Positions 1-6,595 of a stretch of DNA of 6,595 nt are shown here, piece by piece; position 1 is the stretch's first letter, and the number at the start of each line of letters is the position of its first letter. Location of the stretch: the NCBI GenBank assembly GCA_041642635.1, contig JBEPWB010000059.1, positions 1-6,595 of the forward strand, written 5' to 3'. The notes beneath the pieces are model-generated. The model searched no databases and was not told the origin of the DNA. It saw only the letters and a list, made by a program, of their open reading frames with translations. Both the position numbers and the translations under genes were made by a program. The DNA comes from JAAZVM01 sp041642635 (GTDB lineage: Bacteria; Patescibacteriota; Gracilibacteria; BD1-5; UBA6164).

Positions 1-11
1 TATACAAATAT

Positions 12-1241
12 ATGAATCAACCATTAATTCAAACTTCTAATATGCCTGGTTTTGAAAATCCAGAACTTAGAAAAGAAATAGACAGAGATAATGAAGCTTT
101 TTTACAAGAACAACAAAATGCAACTCCTGAAACAACTGAGAAAATGAAGGAAGATGTGAGTAAAATATTTTGAAATTGATTTGATCCAAAAAAAGATATT
201 TCATCAATAAAATCTCTAGAAGAGCAAGATTCTGAAAATCCAGATGATATTCTTGATATGATAGATGTTTCAGAAGATTTTTCTGATAATAAAGAAAATG
301 TTCAAACAAAATATACTACTCAATCTTCTTGAGAAATTTTTGAAGAAAGTAAAGAAAATTCTTCAAATAATGAAATAGAAAACTCTCCAAATTTAAGACA
401 AGAAAATATTAGCGAAACTAATGAAAATCAAGAAATTATAACTTCTAATTCACCTTATTATCCAATTGCTTTAAATTTAAAAAACTCTTGAGATATTGAT
501 AATCAAGTTTTTGATGAACTAGTAGAAAATCTAAATAATAATTCATTAGAAGAATGAAAAAATTACTTTTTATCTGTTGTAGACAATATAGACAATAGAG
601 AAGTAAAAACTACTATTTTGGATTCTTTTGAATGAGATAACGAAATTAATGAGGATAATTTTGAATCAACAGATTTTTATAATCATTCACAAGAATTAAA
701 TATAGATTTAGAAAATTGAGTTTGATGACTAGAAATTATGCTTGCTCAAAACTATATTGCTATTCCTGATATTGACTGAAAAACAGATAAATCTAGAGAT
801 ATAATTCAATCAATGGATGTTTCTTTAAATACAATAATTACAAATAATTCTAATGATTTTGAAAAAAATAATTCTGTATTAATTCAAGATATAAAAAAAG
901 AAACAAATTTATCAAAAAAATATGAATCATTAAAAACTCTATACAATGAAGATCTTAAAGAAGATGCTAAGCTTTGATGAAAAAAATGAGCTGAAGAAAT
1001 TTGAAGAAGAAAAACTAGTTTGATAGAAAAAGCAAAAAAAATTAACGATCAAATAATTGAAGCTAGAAAAATTTCTGATAATAATAAAAGAGAGCAAACT
1101 TTGGAAGAATTAAATCAAGAAAAACAACAAATAATTGAAGAATGACAGTGAATAGATAATTTTGAAGCAGAAATACAAATGTTATCTGGTTGAGAAATGG
1201 ATAAATCTAATGAATCAAAAGAAAACAAGGAAAATAATTAA
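12..1241 (+). CDS. Unknown acidic Asn/Glu-rich protein with coiled-coil C-terminus
   Basis: I do not recognise this 409-residue protein. It is one continuous frame only when TGA is read as Gly: 17 in-frame TGA codons against 2 GGT, ending in TAA. Residues 1 to about 240 are rich in Asn, Glu, Asp and Ser with few hydrophobic stretches, so probably largely disordered. A more hydrophobic patch (GGLEIMLAQNYIAIPDIDG) lies near residues 238-256. From about residue 300 to 395 it is Lys/Glu/Gln-rich with heptad-like spacing, suggesting coiled coil. There is no Cys, no Trp and only one His, and no signal peptide or membrane segment, so it is probably cytoplasmic. The ATG at 12 is the first in frame, but the frame stays open to the window edge, so the true start could lie upstream; ATG at 42 is an alternative. 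It converges on comEC. The gene call is secure; the function is unknown. Confidence 0.85.
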
Positions 1242-1258
1242 TTTATTTTCCTTGTTTT
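1222..1258. terminator. Bidirectional hairpin terminator shared by two convergent genes
   Basis: A perfect 16-bp stem (1222-1237 with 1243-1258) encloses a 5-base loop (1238-1242). A T-rich run follows on the plus strand, and a weaker T-rich run follows on the minus strand. The loop holds the overlapping TAA stops of the unknown gene (1239-1241) and comEC (1238-1240), so the stem also encodes the last residues of both proteins. It probably ends transcription from both sides. Confidence 0.8.
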
Positions 1259-2686
1259 TGTTATTATTACTAATATAAATAATAAATAAATTATAGAAAA
1301 ATAATTCTTGTATTCTCAAAAATTTATTTTAAAAGTTGAAAAATCAGCTCCTCAGAAAAAATTCACTACAAAAATATCAAATGATAATAATAAATGAGCA
1401 AAAAATCAAAAGAAAAAACTCAAATAACTAAAAATATCTAAAAAAATAACTGATAAAAATCAAAATAACATTGCAATAGGAATTGTCCAAGCAACTAATA
1501 CATTTGTTAATGGAGAAACAATTGATATTTGTCAAAAATTTACAGCCATAATTGGCAAAGTAAAAATAAAAGCCGAAAGTGTCAAACTTAAAGCGTTTCT
1601 TATTTCTAAAGTGTTTGTTATAAAATTTAATTTTTTTTCAAAAAAACTACTAGTATAAACTATTCATAAAACTGCCAAAAAACTCAAATGCAACGAAACA
1701 TCATAATTAATACTCAATGGAGAATACGTAACCATTAAAATAAGAGTGAAAATTATTAAACTATTAATGTTTGTTTTTCTTCAATAAGTAATTGTATAAA
1801 ATCAAATTATTCACATTATTGATGCTCTAATTACAGGAGCTGTAAATCATACCAAAATAGTAAATAAAATTATTGTAATAGAAATAATTATTATTTTTAA
1901 ATATCATGGTAAAAACTTTATAAAAAATCATATTCATACTATTAAAATAGTTATATTAAATCAAGAAACTGCAATAAAATGTGTTAGTCAAGAATTATTA
2001 AAATTATCACTTAATTTATCAGGCAAAGATTCTCTTGCTCCAACCAAAATTCATCACAAAAATAATCATTCTTCTCAAGGAAATATTTTTTTTATATTAT
2101 CTAATAAATATTCTCTGAAACTCAAAATTTTGCTTTCTAAGAAGTTTATTTTAAAATTTGATACCAAGTCAAATGTAAAAGGATAAACTCTGTAATATAG
2201 TCATTTTGATGCCATATATTTTTTGTATTCAAAATCATTAAAGTCTTCATAAGGAAAAATTTTTGAATTTATTTTTATTATGTCTCATTTTTTTAATTCA
2301 TAATTTGATTTTGTATAAATTTCTCATTTTATATTATAATTTTTTATTTCTCAAATGTATACTTTTTGGTCTTTTGTAATTTTATTTATTCATAAAATTT
2401 TTATTTTATATTGATTTTTTTCTCCTATTAAATTATTTACGATAATATTTTTTTGTTCTATTTTGTAATAATTAAAATCAGAAACAATTATTCAAAATAA
2501 AAATCATAACAAGATAAAAAAATAAATTATTATTCATTTTTTTCTAAAAATAAATAATCACAAAAAAAGCACTACTAAAAATAGTAGTACTAGGAGAGAT
2601 GTAATAAAACTTTGTATTATATTATGTAGAAATATTCCTAATAAATAAGAACTTCAAAATAATATAAATATTATACTTTTTTGCAT
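1238..2686 (-). CDS. comEC: ComEC/Rec2-family DNA uptake channel, short form
   Basis: ComEC forms the inner-membrane channel that passes single-stranded DNA into the cytoplasm during natural transformation. This protein has 482 residues. N-terminal membrane helices (about 1-65) are followed by a soluble OB-fold-like (DUF4131-type) segment at about 70-180, with the family pattern 'KKGDIIKI...DFEYKKYMASKGLYY'. The Competence domain follows with GARESLPDKLSDNF and then GLTHFIAVSGFNITIL (His236, Ser241, Gly242), APVIRASIMG and SLHLSFLAVLG. It ends after the last hydrophobic helices with a short basic tail. The C-terminal metallo-beta-lactamase-like domain of full-length (roughly 700-800 residue) ComEC is absent. 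The frame has 29 TGA glycines and 4 GGA and is uninterrupted. ATG at 2686 follows the lgt-like gene directly, so the two are probably cotranscribed. Family assignment is firm; activity of the short form is inferred. Confidence 0.9.
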
Positions 2687-2689
2687 CTA

Positions 2690-3481
2690 TTAATTTTTTA
2701 TAATTATTTTTTCTCTAGAATCTTCTCTGTAAATATTATATAATCTTTTAAGACAAAATATAAATAATATTATAGCTCATACTTGGGTAAAATTTATTCA
2801 TATTAAATCCTTAAAAATTCAGTATTTTCAGCTGAAAAATTCAAAAATAAAAATTATACAAGTCATTATCATTAATCAAATATATCAAATTATTTTGTTA
2901 TAATTTACATACATTGAAACAATATATAATGCTGAGAAAAGTATAAAAAATAATACTGAATAAACTATTGGTAAAGGAAAAACGGGAACCTTGAAAGGAA
3001 CTGGAGTAAAAGGATGATTATACATTATTTCTAATCATATAAATGTTTCTCTTCAATAAACTTGTCATCATAATAATGCTCAAATATATCAAACTGGAAG
3101 AATGAATATAAAAGATAAAACTAATCAAGTTATAAAATTATCAAGTTTTTCTTTTCTTATTCTAAGAAGTATATAAAATACCACCAAAAATCAAAAAATA
3201 GCTCAAGTTAGAGAAAAGTGGTAGTCATTCATTATAAAAAACTCTATTGGATTTTCTATATGTTTTAGATCATTCCATCTTGAAATAACATAAAATAATC
3301 TTGAAAAGAAAAATATTCATATGAAATACCATAGTAAGTTTTTTTTGAATATCAGAAAATCAAATCATATTTTAACAGATAATTTTTTTAACATCCATAC
3401 GAACATAAAAAAACAAATCGTCATCGCTATTCAAAATGTATATATTAATACTCAACTAAATGGTTCTATAAATGGATACAC
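2690..3481 (-). CDS. Lgt-family (prolipoprotein diacylglyceryl transferase-like) membrane protein, catalytic residues altered
   Basis: Lgt moves a diacylglyceryl group from phosphatidylglycerol to the lipobox Cys of prolipoproteins at the inner membrane. This 263-residue protein has Lgt length (260-290) and multi-helix layout. Its start resembles Lgt (PFIEPFSGVLIYTFGIAM). It also has SRLFYVISRW at 60-69, the core-motif relative GYIGALLGGQVYGRET at 131-146, and IFEFFSGKYG at 212-221. By eye, E. coli Arg143, Asn146, Glu151, Arg239 and Arg246 correspond to Tyr132, Ala135, Gln140, Ile210 and Ser217, and the HGG loop is replaced by a SLTGA-like segment; Glu243 is kept as Glu214. It may be inactive or do something else, so I give no gene symbol. 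The start is GTG: no ATG occurs upstream in frame, and the ATG at 3424 would remove the conserved N-terminus. All 19 glycines are TGA. comEC follows after TAA TAG. Confidence 0.75.
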
Positions 3482-3514
3482 TTTTAAAATTTTTATTTAT
3501 AAAATATAGACTAT

Positions 3515-3520
3515 ATTATA
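3515..3520 (-). promoter_or_regulatory. Candidate -10 box for the lgt-like/comEC operon
   Basis: A perfect TATAAT on the minus strand sits about 33 bases before the GTG start and just past the efp terminator. No good -35 box is visible; the region 17 bases upstream lies inside the terminator stem. In DNA this AT-rich, chance matches are common, so support comes mainly from its position between a terminator and an operon start. Confidence 0.35.
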
Positions 3521-3527
3521 AATTTAA

Positions 3528-3566
3528 TAAAAAAAAGCAAAGATTTTTTATCTTTGCTTTTTTTTA
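3528..3566 (-). terminator. Rho-independent terminator of efp
   Basis: The stem pairs 3528-3544 with 3550-3566, around a TTTTT loop and a GC-containing core (GCAAAGAT/ATCTTTGC). On the minus strand it is followed by a run of eight Ts formed by the outer arm. The efp stop codon (3564-3566) lies at the base of the stem, so termination should fall right after the gene and before the lgt-like gene. Confidence 0.85.
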
Positions 3567-4121
3567 GGCTCTAGATCTGTATTCTTTAGTTCTAGTATCA
3601 ATAACTAATTTATCTCATACATTAATGAAAAGTGGTACTTGAATAACTAATCCAGTAATAAGAGTTGCTGGTTTTTTTCATCCTGTTGCAGTATCTCATT
3701 TTTCTCCAGGTGGAGTTTCAATTACTTCTAATACACAACTAGTGTCTAAATTTACATTTATTGGTACTCAGTTAAATTCTTGCAGTTGAACTTTATCTCA
3801 ATCTTGTAAAAATAATTCTGCTCAATCAAGAGCGTTTTTTTCAAGACTTACTTGATCAAAAGTATCATTATTCATAAAATAATAATTTTCTCAGTCATTA
3901 TATAAATATTCATAAGATTTTGTTGTAATATCAGCAGGTTCAAAATTATCTTTATCAGAAAAAGTTCTAGGAACGTTTCATCCGTGTAAAAGATTTTTAG
4001 CTTTTATATTTATAATTGAACCTCATCTTCACATTACTTTTTGAGAATAACTCATAACTTCATATGGTTCTCATTCCATTAAAAATTTTTTTCAAACTTT
4101 TAGCTCATTTGCGTTTAACAT
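3564..4121 (-). CDS. efp: Translation elongation factor P (Arg-tip type)
   Basis: EF-P binds between the ribosomal P and E sites and helps form peptide bonds at polyproline stretches. This protein has 185 residues, the normal length. It shows the KOW-like N-terminal domain (LKVGKKFLMEGEPYEVM), two OB domains, YLYNDGENYYFMNNDTFDQ in the middle, and the C-terminal signature GDTATGGKKPATLITG followed by VGDKLVIDTRTKEYRSRA. The modified tip residue, Lys34 in E. coli, aligns with Arg32 here (VMGRGGS). Twelve glycines are TGA and five are GGN. The ATG at 4121 fits the family N-terminus; no Shine-Dalgarno sequence precedes it, only an A/T-rich leader. A TTGACT/TATATT promoter and a hairpin lie in the 72-base gap after rny, and a strong terminator follows, so efp is probably its own unit. 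Identification is firm. Confidence 0.96.
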
Positions 4122-4146
4122 AATTATTTTTTATTTATTAAAAATT

Positions 4147-4177
4147 AAGAATTATGATTAATATAATCATAATTCTT
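4147..4177 (-). terminator. Hairpin between rny and efp (weak terminator or operator)
   Basis: A perfect 14-bp inverted repeat (4147-4160 with 4164-4177) with a 3-base loop lies in the rny-efp gap. On the minus strand it is followed by a broken T run (TTAATTTTTAA), so it could terminate rny. It also covers the candidate efp -10 box, so it could be an operator or a structured leader instead. The stem has only two G-C pairs per arm, weaker than the efp terminator. Confidence 0.5.
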
Positions 4178-4188
4178 TTAAAAGTCAA
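4160..4188 (-). promoter_or_regulatory. Candidate sigma-70-type promoter for efp
   Basis: On the minus strand a TTGACT -35 box (4183-4188) is separated by 17 bases from a TATATT -10 box (4160-4165), near-ideal spacing for a housekeeping promoter. Transcription would start near 4153, giving a leader of about 30 bases before the efp ATG. The -35 box begins six bases after the rny stop codon. Confidence 0.5.
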
Positions 4189-4193
4189 TAATA

Positions 4194-5675
4194 TTATTTT
4201 GCTACCTCAATAACTCTCATTTCTCTTATAAGATTTACTTTTACTTCTCAAGGGTAAGAAAGTTTTTCTTGTATATTATCAGCTATTTCTCTAGCCAATT
4301 TTTCAGCTTCTAAATCTGAAATAGTTTTAGCATCAACAAAAACTCTAACTTCTCTACCAGCAGATAAAGCATACGCTTTATTTACTCCTGAAAAACTTGT
4401 AACAAGAGCTTCCATTTCTTGAACTCTTTTTAAATAATCTTCAATAACTTCTCTTCTTGCTCAAGGTCTAACAGAACTTATAGCATCAGCTACTTGAACG
4501 ATAGCTGCTTCAAGTGAAATACTGAATTGTTCTCAATGATGATTTTCAATCATATCAATAACTTTTGCAGACATTTTATATTTTCTTGCAAGTATTCAAC
4601 CTATTTCAGGATGAGTTCATTCATATTCTTGATCAAGTGCTTTTCAAATATCATGAAGCAATCAACCAACTTTACATAAAGCTGGGTCTGCTCACAATTC
4701 TTTTGCTAAGGCTTCGGCAATTAAAGCAACTTCTTTAGAATGTTTTAGTATATTTTGTCAGTAACTAGTTCTAAATCTTAATTTTCAAACAACAGGAATT
4801 ATTTCATCTGGAATTGAAGTTATTCATAACTCATCAACAACTTTTACTCATAATTCTTTTAATAACATATCTGCTTCATCTTCTGTTTTTGCAACAACTT
4901 CTTCAATTCTAGCAGGCTGAATTCTTCCATCTTCTATTAGTTTTTCTAGTGATTTTTTTGCAATATATCTTCTGTATAAATCAAAAGCTGAAATAAATAC
5001 AGTATCAGGAGTATCGTCAATTATTAATGCAACTCAAGCAGATCTTTCGAATGTAGTAATATTTCTTCATTCTTTACCTATAAGTTTTCATTTTATATCA
5101 TCACTTGGTATAGGTATTACTGTTGTTGTAACTTCACTTGTTACATCTCCAGCATATTGTTGGATAGATTTTAATATAATATCTCTAGCTATTTCTTTTT
5201 TATTGTCTTCTATTTTTTTTCTATGTTTTATTATAAGACCTTTTCCGTCATCTTCATATTTTTCTTCTATTTTTTTCAGGAATAATTCGCGAGCATCTTC
5301 TTCAGTTAGTTTTGATATTTCAGATAGTTTTCATTCTAAATCAAATCTAATGTCTTCTATTTTTTCTTTTTCTTCTCTTAATAAATCTTCTTGTGCAGCT
5401 AATTTTTCTTTTCTTTCTTCTAATTTTTCTAGTCTTCTATCAACTTTTTCTTCTTTTTCTAATATTCTTTCTTCAGTCTTTTCGGCTTTTGATATAGCTT
5501 CCAAACTTTCTTTTTTTGCGTCAGTAATCATTTCAAATGCCTTACTTTCAGCTTCTTTTATTATGTGACTTGCTTTATCTTGTGCTTTATTGTTTTTTCT
5601 ATTTTCCCACAAAAAAAACAATATTACAGATATCGCCATTCAACCAATAAAAGACATAATTATTTCTAATGTCAT
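4194..5675 (-). CDS. rny: Ribonuclease Y
   Basis: RNase Y is a membrane-anchored endoribonuclease that starts mRNA decay. This protein has 493 residues, slightly under the usual 510-520. It starts with one membrane helix (about 1-25, MTLEIIMSFIGGMAISVILFF, then charged WENRKNNK). A long Glu/Lys-rich coiled coil runs to about residue 170. The KH domain has the GxxG loop G200-K-E-G203 followed by RNITTFERSAGVALIIDDTPD. The HD domain has His312, the His341-Asp342 pair in LLHDIGK, ENHHGE (His379, His380) and Asp397 in VADAIS, and the protein ends LIREMRVIEVAK. The metal-binding residues are all present, so it should be active. Seventeen glycines are TGA and ten are GGN; one TGA encodes G203 of the KH loop. 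ATG at 5675 gives the complete membrane anchor; ATG at 5657 is possible. No Shine-Dalgarno sequence is visible. Confidence 0.96.
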
Positions 5676-5723
5676 CGTCTTTTTATGTTAAATTATAATA
5701 TATACATAAAAATTAGTTCTTTA

Positions 5724-5758
5724 AAAAATATGTAAAAATATGTAAAATTTTTACATAT
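5724..5758. repeat. Direct and inverted repeats of an ATATGTAAA motif
   Basis: The motif AAAAATATGTAAA occurs twice in overlapping tandem with a 10-base period (5724-5736 and 5734-5746). A 12-bp perfect inverted repeat pairs 5728-5739 with 5747-5758 around a 7-base spacer. A further inverted copy (TTTACATATTTTT) lies at 5885-5897. The cluster sits upstream of the rny -10 candidate and could be a protein-binding site, though AT richness raises the chance background. Confidence 0.5.
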
Positions 5759-5910
5759 AAAATATAAAATATTTTATTTATTATCTATGAATTTTTTGGA
5801 TAATTAAAGAATTTCTTTTTATTTTGGTTTATTAAAATTTTTATTTTAATTAATGCTTATAAATTATTATACAAGCTATTATAGTTTACATATTTTTTAG
5901 ATTTTGCAAT

Positions 5911-5948
5911 AAAAAAAACTATTACTTTTAAAAGTAATAGTTTTTTTT
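5911..5948 (-). terminator. Rho-independent terminator of fusA
   Basis: A perfect 38-base palindrome with core ACTATTACTTTT / AAAAGTAATAGT is flanked by eight A residues and eight T residues. It begins five bases past the fusA stop on the minus strand and ends in a T8 run. The T run on the other strand makes it potentially bidirectional. Confidence 0.85.
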
Positions 5949-5953
5949 ATTTA

Positions 5954-6595
5954 TTAATCTTCTTCTGGTAATTTAAATCATCTATCTTCTCTAATTTTTG
6001 TTGCAACATTTGTTGGAACTTCATCATAATGATCGAATTCCATAGCATAAGTTGCTCTACCTTGAGAAGCTGATCTTAAATCAGTCATGTAACCAAACAT
6101 TTCAGATAATGGAACGTAAGCAGTGATAATTTTTGCCATACCTCTGTTACCCATTTCTTCAATTCTACCTCTTTTTGAGTTAATTTGACCTATAACATCA
6201 CCCATATATTCTTCAGGAGTGTTAACTTCAACTTTCATTATTGGTTCTAATAAACAAGCTTGAGCTTTTCTACAAGCTTCTTGAAAAGCTTTACTAGCTG
6301 CCAATTTAAATGATAATTCACTCGAATCAACATCATGGAACGAACCAAATGTTAATGTAGCTCTAATATCAACCATTGGGTAACCAGCTATAAAACCTCT
6401 AGCGTATGCTTCATTTAAACCTTTTTGAACACCAGGTATATATTCTTTTGGAATAGTACCACCAACGATTTTATTTACAAATTTGTTTGTAGGTTTTTCT
6501 TTTGCTTCAGCTTTTATATCTTCTTCATCCATTTCTTTATATGGTTCAAAAGTTATAACAACGTGACCATATTGACCTCTACCTCAAGTTTGTTT
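5954..6595 (-). CDS. fusA: Translation elongation factor G, C-terminal part (5' end outside window)
   Basis: EF-G is the GTPase that drives translocation of tRNA and mRNA on the ribosome. Only the last 213 residues are in the window, covering most of domain IV and domain V; the GTPase domain lies beyond the window edge. Diagnostic segments are TGGRGQYGHV, VGGTIPKEYIPGV, FGSFHDVDSSE (with the conserved domain IV tip His), LEPIMKVEVNTPEEYMGDVIG, the QINSKRGRIEEMGNRG loop region and PLSEMFGYMTDLRS. It ends GFKLPEED. Two invariant or near-terminal glycines, in TGGRGQ and GFKLPEED, are TGA and can only be read as Gly for the family pattern to hold; stopping at the second would cut the tail. The other 17 glycines are GGN, the reverse of neighbouring genes. 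A strong hairpin terminator follows directly. Confidence 0.97.

Larger units (their letters stand above)
5676..5953. other. 278-bp AT-rich gap between fusA and rny
   Basis: No gene is visible on either strand. The gap holds the fusA terminator, a cluster of ATATGTAAA-type repeats, a small inverted repeat (5831-5838 with 5843-5850, 4-base loop) and probably the rny promoter. A minus-strand TATAAT at 5692-5697 lies 16 bases before the rny ATG, which would give a leader of only about ten bases. No matching -35 box stands out. Confidence 0.6.

Noticed and set aside
168..176. Early TGA codons marking the plus-strand gene as a pseudogene
   Set aside because: All six genes have in-frame TGA, and in the recognised families they fall on conserved glycines, so these are sense codons.
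67..309. 80-residue minus-strand reading frame
   Set aside because: It is antisense to the unknown plus-strand gene, whose frame is continuous with TGA as Gly; its Leu/Phe-rich product mirrors the Glu/Lys/Asn codons on the other strand.
1780..1800. Possible frameshift in comEC after APVIRASIMGIIG
   Set aside because: Careful codon counting shows one frame running through to YGRKTNINSL and on to the TAA at 1238-1240; the apparent shift was a miscount.
3321..3509. 62-residue plus-strand reading frame
   Set aside because: It lies opposite the N-terminal part of the lgt-like gene, which has family-level similarity; this frame has none.
5203..5568. 121-residue Ser/Phe-rich plus-strand reading frame
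   Set aside because: It is the antisense of the RNase Y coiled-coil region; Ser/Phe richness is what Glu/Lys codons give on the opposite strand.
5676..5953. Possible tRNA, small RNA gene or riboswitch in the fusA-rny gap
   Set aside because: No cloverleaf, CCA end or known aptamer pattern is visible; the strong pairing is explained by the fusA terminator and the AT-rich repeats.
1..6595. CRISPR array, insertion sequence or prophage signs
   Set aside because: There are no regularly spaced long repeats, transposase or integrase motifs, or target-site duplications; the minus strand is an ordinary core-gene block.

Overview
The window comes from a bacterium that reads UGA as glycine, so most likely Candidatus Gracilibacteria (BD1-5) or Absconditabacteria (SR1), genetic code 25. 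The DNA is very AT-rich. Read with the standard code the genes break into short pieces. Read with TGA as Gly, six long, gap-free genes appear, and TGA falls at invariant glycines of EF-G, RNase Y, EF-P and ComEC. Every stop codon used by the genes is TAA. I cannot tell the two phyla apart from this window. By hand count, 96 of 134 glycines are TGA.

Layout from left to right. A plus-strand gene (12-1241) encodes an unrecognised, acidic, Asn/Glu-rich 409-residue protein. It converges with a minus-strand block, and the two facing genes share overlapping stop codons in the loop of a hairpin. The minus-strand block, in its own direction of transcription, runs: the 3' part of fusA (EF-G, 5954 to the window edge), a 278-bp regulatory gap, rny (RNase Y, 4194-5675), efp (EF-P, 3564-4121), an Lgt-family membrane protein (2690-3481) and comEC (1238-2686). 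Hairpin terminators follow fusA and efp, and a hairpin overlapping a promoter separates rny from efp. fusA, rny and efp therefore look like separate units, while the lgt-like gene and comEC form a tight two-gene operon.

Together the minus-strand genes cover translation elongation (EF-G, EF-P), mRNA turnover at the membrane (RNase Y), and envelope functions: a diverged Lgt-like protein and a DNA-uptake channel without its usual C-terminal nuclease-like domain. The points most worth a second look are the uneven use of TGA versus GGN glycine codons (0 of 19 GGN in the lgt-like gene, 17 of 19 in fusA), the loss of Lgt catalytic residues, Arg at the EF-P tip, the lack of Shine-Dalgarno sequences, and the unknown acidic protein. 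I saw no tRNA, rRNA, CRISPR array, insertion sequence or other mobile element.
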